Assembly: GCA_948844705.1 (NCBI GenBank)
Contig: CAQNVT010000223.1
Coordinates: forward strand, 1-25,448
Direction of reading: 5' to 3'
DNA: 25,448 nucleotides
Source of the DNA: an uncultured Dorea sp.
Lineage (GTDB): Bacteria; Bacillota; Clostridia; Lachnospirales; Lachnospiraceae
Below are positions 14,636 to 21,387 of this stretch, in pieces. The notes beneath the pieces were generated by a model, which was not told the origin of the DNA, searched no databases, and saw only the letters and a program-made list of their open reading frames with translations. A program made the translations under genes and the position numbers. Numbering within the stretch: position 1 is the first letter of the stretch; each line of letters begins with the position of its first letter.

Positions 14636-15817
14636 ATGTTTAAAATAAATCCTTACAGACCCGGTGCCGGATTAATGCCAACGTATCTGGCCGGACGTGA
14701 TGAAGATATTGAAAATATTGAAGGGCTGTTTGATGCCCTTAACATGAATATCCCAACACAGTCTATCATTTTCAGCGGACTTAGAGGAGTCGGAAAAACA
14801 GTTCTGATAAATAAGCTTCAAAAAATAGCCGAAGATAAGAATGTATTCTGCCGGCATATAGAAGTCGAAGAACGAAATGATTTCATTTCCCAGATTGCTG
14901 CATGTTCACAGGCATTTTTACGAAAGGTAAGCACAAAAGAAAAATTCCGGCATTTAATACAAAAACCACTGGACGCCATAAAAGCTTTGGTTGTTTCTTT
15001 TGATCCAAACGAAAATACCTTCTCCCTGTCTTTGCAGGAGCGAGAATTATATCAGTCCAATAATTTGACACAAAGTCTGACAGAGGTGTTCACAACGATC
15101 GGCGAAACTGCATACAAATCAGAGATACCGATCTGTTTCTTTATCGATGAAATACAATATATGAAATCCGAAGAGTTAGGAGCTTTGATTGCCGCACTGC
15201 ACCGCACGAACCAACTGGGCTATCCAATCATGGTCATAGGTGCAGGTCTGCCTAAAATATATAAAATGTTGTCAGAAGAAAAATCATATTCAGAAAGATT
15301 GTTTCTCTACAAAGAAATCAGTTCTTTAACCGAAGAACAGGCAAAAAAAGCAATCGAAATACCTGCACAGAAATTCGGGGTAGCCTATGCATCCAACGCT
15401 ACGGATCGTATTATTACTCTTACAAAAGGGTATCCGTTTTTTATCCAGCAGCTCTGCCAGATTGTATACCAGAATACGGCAGAAAAAATCATTGAAGAAA
15501 AGCATATAGATCTTTGTATCAATGAATTTTACGAAGTATTAGACAGCGGTTTTTTCAGAGTAAGGTATGAAAGATGTGCAGATAGTGATAAAAAATTTAT
15601 ATTCGCCATGGTAAAATGCGGAGAGTTACCCTGCACTATTTCAAATATTGCTCAGAATCTCCATAAAACCGTAACCTCTATATCAACTACAAGGGCACAA
15701 TTAATCAGCAAGGGAATTATCTATCCTATCAGATATAAAGAACTGGATTTTACAGTTCCGGAATTCAGCGGCTACATTAAACGGCTGGAAGAATACAATC
15801 AATGGCTGGAAGAATAA
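14636..15817 (+). CDS. ATP-binding protein, AAA+/ORC-like with C-terminal winged helix
   Basis: A 393-residue cytosolic protein. It starts with the family mark NPYRPGAG...YLAGRD, followed by Walker A GLRGVGKT (48-55), Walker B ICFFIDE (Asp171, Glu172) and a sensor-like IMVIGAGLP. A lid region follows, and after about residue 320 a helical domain that reads like a winged helix (ISNIAQNLHKTVTSISTTRAQLISKGIIYP). The layout resembles Orc1/Cdc6 and STAND ATPases, and the cellular role is unknown. ATG 14636 is preferred to the in-frame GTG 12 bp upstream, because that GTG lies inside the AGGAGGTGA ribosome site. It follows the DUF4143 gene by about 90 bp but has its own strong promoter. A bidirectional hairpin ends the transcript. 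Confidence 0.85.
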   Translation: MFKINPYRPGAGLMPTYLAGRDEDIENIEGLFDALNMNIPTQSIIFSGLRGVGKTVLINKLQKIAEDKNVFCRHIEVEERNDFISQIAACSQAFLRKVSTKEKFRHLIQKPLDAIKALVVSFDPNENTFSLSLQERELYQSNNLTQSLTEVFTTIGETAYKSEIPICFFIDEIQYMKSEELGALIAALHRTNQLGYPIMVIGAGLPKIYKMLSEEKSYSERLFLYKEISSLTEEQAKKAIEIPAQKFGVAYASNATDRIITLTKGYPFFIQQLCQIVYQNTAEKIIEEKHIDLCINEFYEVLDSGFFRVRYERCADSDKKFIFAMVKCGELPCTISNIAQNLHKTVTSISTTRAQLISKGIIYPIRYKELDFTVPEFSGYIKRLEEYNQWLEE

Positions 15818-15823
15818 ATAAAT

Positions 15824-15858
15824 CGGCCGTTCTCTGGAGAACCATCAGAGAACGGCCG
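15824..15858. terminator. Bidirectional terminator hairpin, left copy of a 35-nt pair
   Basis: CGGCCGTTCTCT (15824-15835) and AGAGAACGGCCG (15847-15858) form a perfect 12-bp stem with an 11-nt loop. It lies between the convergent ATPase and HAD genes. On the minus strand it is followed by the T-rich ATTTATTTATT. A 35-nt element with 29 of 35 identical bases, on the opposite strand, lies at 19871-19905. Confidence 0.75.
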
Positions 15859-15875
15859 GTTCAAAACCAATCCTA

Positions 15876-16367
15876 TCATCTTGAATACTTCTCAAGTACA
15901 TCGAGAAACACCATTGCTGTTACAGTCGGGGTTCTGGATGCTGCCACGGAATTCTCAATACCTTTTCCGCAAGTGTCAATATAATTTTCCCAAAGCTTTC
16001 GGCTATCTTGAAAATCAAAATGTTGATCGTCCAAGATTACAAACTCATCAATCTCCGGAACACTATTAAGATAATTTAAAATTCCGATTCCTCTCCGGAA
16101 AACATTTGGCTCCTCCGTTTTGCCCAAAATTTTAATCCCATATTTCGAAAGGCCATCCCTTAAATAGATATAGTCTTCATGATCCGGCCTTAAATTCTTC
16201 CATGTTGTTGTTAATACTACTCCACTCGCTCTGCATTCATCCATTGCATTTGCCAGAATCTTAATTCTTGCTTCATCAATACCCGTGTACATTTCTGATG
16301 GTGCCCGCTTACAGGTCGTTCTGGTGTTCAAAACTCCATCCACATCAAGAAACACTACAAAACTCAT
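15876..16367 (-). CDS. HAD-superfamily phosphatase (HAD_SAK type, RNA-repair associated)
   Basis: A 163-residue protein with HAD motif I FLDVDGVLN (nucleophile Asp8, acid Asp10), motif II in VVLTTTWK, and motif III/IV in FVILDDQHFDF. The layout fits the small HAD domain named after 'Swiss Army Knife' RNA-repair proteins (PF18143), thought to trim phosphate ends of RNA. This is family knowledge and the substrate here is untested. ATG 16367 is chosen because a GGAGG site lies 11 bp upstream and the domain begins there. The gene is intact, while its upstream neighbours on the same strand are badly eroded. It is the last gene of the WYL-EEP block. Confidence 0.8.
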   Translation of the reverse strand: MSFVVFLDVDGVLNTRTTCKRAPSEMYTGIDEARIKILANAMDECRASGVVLTTTWKNLRPDHEDYIYLRDGLSKYGIKILGKTEEPNVFRRGIGILNYLNSVPEIDEFVILDDQHFDFQDSRKLWENYIDTCGKGIENSVAASRTPTVTAMVFLDVLEKYSR

Positions 16368-16423
16368 ATTGTTCCGCTCCTCCCCTGATACTATTATAAC
16401 TATACAAATCAACCTGAATCACC

Positions 16424-16998
16424 TTATTGAAATGCCTCAAATCTCTTTACAAGCATCATCTTGTTTTTTTCCACCTGATAATACTTATCTTTTTCCTCAT
16501 CGTATGCAAGCAGCAAGAGCTTCCCACGCTTCTTGTATACAGAACCGTCGATATAATAGTGACTCTCCCCGTCATAAAAAACATCATGAATTTGCCCTTC
16601 GATGCCGGGAACTTCCACAGAAAAATATCATCCGATGATCCCCACATCCAATATTCTCCCGCCTCTTCATCTATTCCGGCATGTACAAATATCTGCGAAT
16701 CCGTTTCATAATAGGACGGCATATTTTGAATCCACCACACTATCTCATCGTGGTTGGAAAGAACCATCTGCGCTGCCTCCCTGTTGATCGTCTCCATGGA
16801 GCAAGTCCTTGATATCCGGTCAAGGAAAGACATCTGCTCCTCTGAAATGAAAGTTCTTATCGTATTGGCATGATTTCCCTTCAGAACAACGACCTTCTCA
16901 TCGCCAAGCTGTTTCTGCAATTCCCGGATATAGTGCAAAACCTGACAGGATCCCTTACCACGATCAATATAATCCCCTAAGAAGATGACACGGTTATC
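16424..16998 (-). pseudogene. Metallophosphoesterase remnant (calcineurin-like), two deletions
   Basis: From 16998 the frame reads DNRVIFLGDYIDRGKG, the GDxxDRG motif, then VVVLKGNH (GNH motif) and FVHAGIDEEAGEYW, all typical of bacterial PPP-type metallophosphoesterases. The N-terminal DxH motif and start codon are absent, and a TGA stands directly before the first residue. Near 16,625 the frame breaks. The C-terminal part (HDVFYDGESHYYIDGSVYKKRG) continues in another frame from about 16,618 to the stop at 16,424, and the AGH metal-ligand motif expected between is missing. Two internal deletions with frameshifts are the simplest explanation. It cannot make a working enzyme. Confidence 0.8.
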
Positions 16999-17539
16999 TC
17001 ACATCTGAAAGGACTATCACCATTCTTTTTTTCTTACAAGAGTCAAATTTTTGTTCTTTCAGCCGTTCGTCTATATCAGGATTGTTTTCCATTCCAATTC
17101 CATATACATACATATTGTTATATTTTCCCGGAATATCATCTCTTAATTCATATGCTTCCTGAGACCAATTTTTCCTGTCCACCACGGAAAAATATCCGAA
17201 GCTCTGTAAATACGGCTTCAGATCCCTGAATACCAAAGTCTCATCTGTGCTTCTCTTAATCTCCCTCGGTGCCTCATACAGTACGACTTCAAGTGCAGGT
17301 TCGATCCTATCATCCCTTGTTGATGTCATGACCCCTTCCTGTTCACGCGGTTCTGAATAAATATCCATGGAAAACTCTGCATCGATCATTCCTATGCCGT
17401 ACACATAAAGCCTGTCGTATTTTGAATCTGGAATGTCCGATACCATCAAATAATCATGATAGTACCCGTCTTCAAAACAAATGGACAACCGAACATTTCG
17501 TGCCAAATATTTTTTTATCTCTTGAAATTTGATCGCCAT
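16994..17539 (-). CDS. Hypothetical protein with internal duplication
   Basis: A 181-residue soluble protein of no family I can name. It contains two similar halves: DIPDSKYDRLYVYGIGM (35-51) matches DIPGKYNNMYVYGIGM (135-150), and each half ends with a beta strand (EVVLYEAPRE, and MVIVLSDVR at the very C-terminus). This suggests the reading frame is almost complete, with only a few residues lost where it abuts the metallophosphoesterase remnant. Its stop overlaps that remnant by 5 bp. The start at ATG 17539 follows the sense of the first repeat, and the ribosome site is weak. It lies between two eroded genes, so it may no longer be expressed properly. Confidence 0.6.
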   Translation of the reverse strand: MAIKFQEIKKYLARNVRLSICFEDGYYHDYLMVSDIPDSKYDRLYVYGIGMIDAEFSMDIYSEPREQEGVMTSTRDDRIEPALEVVLYEAPREIKRSTDETLVFRDLKPYLQSFGYFSVVDRKNWSQEAYELRDDIPGKYNNMYVYGIGMENNPDIDERLKEQKFDSCKKKRMVIVLSDVR

Positions 17540-17687
17540 AATAAATTCCAACCCTTTCATATTGTGAGTACCTATCTGTAATCTCCGTCAATGTCCGCAA
17601 ATCCTTTATCGTATCATGATTGCCCTTGACCAATATCTTAATGTCAAATTCTTCCGGTGTAAGGATACTCTCCATGACAATTGACAA
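17472..17687 (-). pseudogene. Fragment with LVKGNHDTIKDL, probable gene remnant
   Basis: A frame of 71 codons without a ribosome site. The part FDIKILVKGNHDTIKDL contains a GNHD motif, as in metallophosphoesterases, but nothing before or after completes such a domain. It overlaps its neighbours on both sides in different frames, and the last third is only a shadow of the next gene. A tandem AATTGTCAATTGTCA (around 17,675-17,690) sits at the probable deletion junction. A chance open frame cannot be excluded. Confidence 0.35.
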
Positions 17688-17815
17688 TTTGGCGCATTAT
17701 CAGCCGCAACTCCTGTCGTAAGCCGAAAACATCCGTTATCTATCGAACTGCCATAGCGAATATTATGCCGTTGCAAGTAATCTTCAAAGCTTTTTATTGC
17801 CTCTTTTTTTATCAT
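17606..17815 (-). pseudogene. 5' remnant of a Lachnospiraceae hypothetical gene
   Basis: The first 42 or so residues (SFEDYLQRHNIRYGSS, then DNGCFRLTTGVAADNAP) resemble the start of a larger hypothetical protein family that I recall from Lachnospiraceae but cannot name. After DNAP the sequence turns into out-of-frame codons and stops, so the rest of the gene is gone. A possible earlier start at 17836 overlaps the stop of the EEP gene as ATGA, which shows the two were once translated as an operon. AAGG lies about 6 bp before ATG 17815. Confidence 0.55.
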
Positions 17816-17832
17816 ATCCACCTTCCCTGTAA

Positions 17833-18657
17833 TCATTCTTTAATATCAATATCAGCAATAATCACAGCATGATCAGAAAGTTCAAGATCATCTTTCACAT
17901 CCGCCGAAGTCTTTTTAGCCAGCGCCGGAGAAACCAGTACATGGTCTATAGTCTCAGAATTGATTAAATTCGTGGGCCTCTCTGTATCGCTTACGATAGA
18001 ATATCCAATCTCTTTCCTATCCTCTAAAAGCCATCTGCGGCGCTCTAAGAATTCCCTATCTTCTTCCATCTCTTTCAGACGCCATTCGTTTGTAGCTATA
18101 TTAAAATCTCCGATGATGATCAGCATCTCCTCTTTATACTTCTCAGCATACTTTCTAACATTATAAAGAAAACTCATATCCTTGGGCGCGTGAATACCCA
18201 GCAATTTTAAGTTGGTTTCTATATGTATGAGCGCTGACACCTTATTAGACGCAGTTCCTTTGTGGAAAACATCTGAAATATCCTTTTGCTCTTTCCATCT
18301 ACCTTTATTCCAGATTGCTAAAGTGCAGCTATAGGCTATCTTTCCGGGCTGTGAAAGGTTATACTGTTCCTCTGGAAACGCTTGACGGAAATTTTTATAG
18401 AGCCTCCGTTCTTTATTATTTTGCCACAGGCAGTGTTTCACCTCATCCCATTTCCCACAGTATGGTATCTCTTGAAGAACAACAACTCCATCCGGTTCTT
18501 CACCGAGGAAATTTTTTACCGATTCAATAATAGAAACCGCTTTGGGACAGTCTTTTAACTCATCTAATCGATCAGTATGCCAGACCCACACCCCTTTCTC
18601 TTTCTTGGGCTGTTTCATGCCCGAAAATCGATTCACATTCAATGTCCTTATTTTCAT
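17833..18657 (-). CDS. Endonuclease/exonuclease/phosphatase (EEP) family protein
   Basis: A 274-residue metal-dependent phosphodiesterase-fold protein. Conserved blocks appear in order: LNVNRF at the N-terminus (the metal-site Asn), VVLQEIP with Glu63, LLGIHAP (His155 region), IIGDFNIA with Asp184 and Asn186, TIDHVLVS with Asp238, and LSDHAVI with catalytic His263. All are intact, so it should cleave DNA, RNA or a phosphoester of unknown identity. ATG 18657 is preferred to the ATG 9 bp upstream, because an AAGGA site is well spaced only for the former. It follows the WYL gene after a terminator-like hairpin and is coupled to the next remnant by ATGA, so it heads the rest of the block. Confidence 0.85.
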   Translation of the reverse strand: MKIRTLNVNRFSGMKQPKKEKGVWVWHTDRLDELKDCPKAVSIIESVKNFLGEEPDGVVVLQEIPYCGKWDEVKHCLWQNNKERRLYKNFRQAFPEEQYNLSQPGKIAYSCTLAIWNKGRWKEQKDISDVFHKGTASNKVSALIHIETNLKLLGIHAPKDMSFLYNVRKYAEKYKEEMLIIIGDFNIATNEWRLKEMEEDREFLERRRWLLEDRKEIGYSIVSDTERPTNLINSETIDHVLVSPALAKKTSADVKDDLELSDHAVIIADIDIKE

Positions 18658-18737
18658 TTTTCCCATATCCTTCCATAATCTTAATTTTGGATAAGCTCTT
18701 TGACTGTTATTACTTCTTTATATCCAATATAACACAA

Positions 18738-18761
18738 GGAAGCGCCCAAATAGGGCGTTCC
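18738..18761 (-). terminator. Terminator-like hairpin after the WYL gene
   Basis: On the minus strand GGAACGCCC, a TATTT loop and GGGCGCTTCC pair with one bulged base, then TTGTGTTATATT. It lies just after the WYL stop at 18768 and before the EEP gene, so the two may be separately transcribed or only partly terminated. No strong promoter for the EEP gene is evident. Confidence 0.6.
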
Positions 18762-18767
18762 GTAAAA

Positions 18768-19808
18768 TTATTTGTATTTTTCTTCAAGAATTTCGATACT
18801 CTTCCGCATTTTATCTGCAAACTCGGTGTCTATATTGAATGCTTCCGCAATATCACCATATTGAAGCAGCCATAGCTTCATGGCATCCTCGCTGGCACGC
18901 ACACTCACTTCTACCATATCTTCCTCATCTAACACACGCTTGACCTGTATGGAACTGCCAAATGCATCAACCACTTGGGTAAGGTGTTCTTTCCCGATTC
19001 TGAGATGGAATCGCTTTACATTCCTACCGTACATAAAGGGATGTTCCAGCATGAACTTGTCTCTTCGGAAATCTTTTAGCTCGGAATATTCTTCCCTAGT
19101 TTTCGCTTTCTCCGCATCCAACCGACAAATATTCGTCATAAGGTCAATACGGAAAAAATAGATTTTCTCGGAATCATCGTATGCCGCAATTAAATAATAC
19201 CGGTCATTGTGCAAGAGAATCTCAAGAGGATTAACACTATACTGTCTCTCTAAAGGAGTGAGTACGATTTTGCTGTCCTTTACCGAATACACATTAAGCT
19301 TGAAGCTGATCTTGCACTGCTTCGCCTGAGCCTGTATAATAGAGTCTACATTCTCCAGCACATCAATATCAGGGGAATACTTTTGTTTTCCAAACCCACC
19401 TGAAGCGTAGGGTGTAAGATTGCGAAGATTTTTTCCAGACAGGCCCCGGATCCGTCTTGCAAGATTCTGAGCGTTCCGTGTATTGATGATATTCCCATAC
19501 ATAACACAATCAATCAAAAACTTTAACTCCAGGTCACTCAGGATGTTATCGCTTCAATATCCGATGATCCTGCCATTCTTACGGTGAAAATGAAGGAGCT
19601 TATCCCGGTCAGGGAAAACACTCTCCTGAGCCACCATCTCTTCCAACGCCGTGCGAACCTTTTTCTTTGTAATCTCATCCGAAAGATATGGGTAATCCTT
19701 CTGTAGTAAGTCAAGTATTTGTTTCTGATTCAGAGGATGCGTGTCCTCCGATTTCTTTTCGGATGAATATCTCTTTAGCACTTCCATAATCAAGTACGAC
19801 AGTTCCAT
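18768..19808 (-). pseudogene. WYL-domain transcriptional regulator interrupted by one in-frame TGA
   Basis: Two open frames in the same phase form one 345-residue regulator. The first 84 residues (start ATG 19808, AGGAGG site) are a winged-helix DNA-binding domain with NQKQILDLLQKDYPYLS and KKVRTALEEMV. A TGA at 19556-19554 follows GRIIGY. After it the frame continues unbroken through SDNILSDLELKFLIDCVMYGN to the WYL core (LERQYSVNPLEILLHNDRYYLIAAYDD), IYFFRIDLMTNI and a WCX-like C-terminus. The usual residue at the stop would be Trp or Tyr, so TGG to TGA is the simplest change. WYL proteins sense ligands, often nucleic acids, and control defence or repair genes. It is likely a recent pseudogene. 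Read-through cannot be ruled out. Confidence 0.85.
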
Positions 19809-19870
19809 ACCTAAACCTCCTATTTTCCAACGTTTTTTACAATGACAATAATATATACCACATAGAAAAC

Positions 19871-19905
19871 CGGCCATTCTCCGGATTTTCTCCAGAGAAC
19901 GGCCG
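19871..19905 (-). terminator. Terminator of the PurF-like gene, right copy of the 35-nt hairpin pair
   Basis: On the minus strand CGGCCGTTCTC and GAGAATGGCCG pair over 11 bp with one G-U wobble and a 13-nt loop, followed by GTTTTCT. It begins 16 bp after the PurF-like stop. The wobble pair only forms in the minus-strand RNA, supporting this orientation. The sequence is nearly the same as the plus strand of the hairpin at 15824-15858. Confidence 0.78.
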
Positions 19906-19920
19906 TTCATTATCTCATAT

Positions 19921-21333
19921 TTATTCCTTCCCGTTAAAGCAATATGTACATACCTTACACGGCTCAATCCCAATGGACTCCAATAGATCATCCAGCCTGT
20001 GGAACCGGAGTGTGGTGAAGTTCTGCTGCTTTCTGATATCCTCGATCATCTGCGCATATTTGCAGGAGCACGGATTTGAATACTCGTCCAGGACCTCCTT
20101 CGGGCAGTCCTCTCCCTCTCTCTTCTTAATCATCTGTCTTGTGATCAGCTCCATCTCCGTTTTTGAGCGGGAGAAATTCAGATATTTACATCCGTAAAGG
20201 AGCGGCGGGCATGCCGGACGGACATGTACCTCCTTTGCTCCGCTGTTATATAAGAACTCCGTCGTTTCCCGAAGCTGTGTGCCGCGGACGATGGAATCAT
20301 CGATCAGCAGAAGCTTTTTATTTTCAATGAGCGCATGCACCGGTATCAGCTTCATACGCGCGATCAGGTTTCTCTGATTCTGGTTCGTCGGCATGAACGA
20401 ACGGGGCCATGTAGGTGTATACTTGATAAACGGCCTTGCATAAGGAATTCCTGATTCGTTCGCATAGCCAATGGCATGTGCAACACCGGAATCCGGCACG
20501 CCCGCCACAATATCCGGACGGACACTGCCGCCGTCGCGCTTCGCAAGCATGCTTCCGCATTTATAGCGCATTTCCTCTACATTTACCCCTTCATAAGAGG
20601 AGGTTGGATATCCGTAATATACCCAGAGGAAGGAACAGATCTTCATCTCCTCCCTCGGTGCGCTCAGCGTCTCTACCCCCTCCGGAGTGATAAACGCGAT
20701 CTCTGACGGACCAAGCTCCTTATAATCCCTGTATCCCAGATTGATATATGCGTGACTCTCAAAGGATACGCAGTACGCCCCTTCCTTGTTGCCCACCACC
20801 AGGGGGGTTCTTCCATACCGGTCTCTCGCCGCATAGATTCCTTCCTTTGTAAGTACAAGAAGCGTCATAGAACCCTCTACCAGCTCCTGTACATATTTTA
20901 TCCCTTCCAGGATAGAATCTTTTTCGCAGATCAATGCCGCAATAAGCTCCGTTACATTAATCTGGCCGTTTGTCATCTCCTGAAAATGAGAATGTGCCTT
21001 TTCATACAATGCATCCTGAAGCTCTTCAAAATTATTCACCTTCCCAACCGTTGTGATCGCAAAGCTTCCCAGCTTTGAACGGATCAAAAGCGGCTGCGGC
21101 TCAAAATCGGAAATACAACCGATTCCCAGATGTCCCTTCATCTCGCCTACATCACGGTCAAATTTCGTACGAAACGGCGAATTTTCGATATTATGGATCG
21201 CACGGTTAAACCCTCCGGCGCCGTAGGTTGCCATTCCGCCTCTCCTTGTTCCCAGATGCGAGTGATAATCAACTCCGTAAAATAATTCCAATACGCAATC
21301 TTCCTTCGATGCTACTCCAAAAAAGCCTCCCAT
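19921..21333 (-). CDS. PurF-like amidophosphoribosyltransferase paralog lacking the glutaminase site
   Basis: A 470-residue protein with the two-domain layout of glutamine-PRPP amidotransferase, the first enzyme of purine synthesis. The phosphoribosyltransferase half is intact: LLLIDDSIVRGT (342-352) is the PRPP-binding motif, and Cys233, Cys375 or Cys382, Cys462 and Cys465 match the Fe-S cluster ligands of the B. subtilis type. The glutaminase half is altered. The N-terminus is MGGFFGV in place of MCGVFG, so the catalytic Cys is Gly. The usual RYST motif is replaced by CISDF (73-77), and the NGN loop reads VGKVN (96-100). Glutamine hydrolysis should be lost, leaving ammonia use or a regulatory role. 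AGGAGA precedes ATG 21333. It lies 54 bp after gatB. I recall similar MGGFFGV proteins across Lachnospiraceae, so this is a paralog and not a local mutation. Confidence 0.87.
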   Translation of the reverse strand: MGGFFGVASKEDCVLELFYGVDYHSHLGTRRGGMATYGAGGFNRAIHNIENSPFRTKFDRDVGEMKGHLGIGCISDFEPQPLLIRSKLGSFAITTVGKVNNFEELQDALYEKAHSHFQEMTNGQINVTELIAALICEKDSILEGIKYVQELVEGSMTLLVLTKEGIYAARDRYGRTPLVVGNKEGAYCVSFESHAYINLGYRDYKELGPSEIAFITPEGVETLSAPREEMKICSFLWVYYGYPTSSYEGVNVEEMRYKCGSMLAKRDGGSVRPDIVAGVPDSGVAHAIGYANESGIPYARPFIKYTPTWPRSFMPTNQNQRNLIARMKLIPVHALIENKKLLLIDDSIVRGTQLRETTEFLYNSGAKEVHVRPACPPLLYGCKYLNFSRSKTEMELITRQMIKKREGEDCPKEVLDEYSNPCSCKYAQMIEDIRKQQNFTTLRFHRLDDLLESIGIEPCKVCTYCFNGKE

Positions 21334-21387
21334 ATGACTTCTCCTTTCTCCGCAAGCATTTTTATAGTCCGAAGCCTGCCCGGGCCG

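Noticed and set aside
18687..18727. Inverted repeat TTGGATA/TATCCAA before the EEP gene as WYL operator
   Set aside because: Seven-bp arms separated by 27 bp in AT-rich DNA can easily occur by chance, and no clear promoter is seen with it.
19554..19556. TGA in the WYL gene as selenocysteine codon
   Set aside because: WYL regulators have no redox residue here, the expected residue is Trp or Tyr, and no SECIS-like hairpin was seen directly after the codon.
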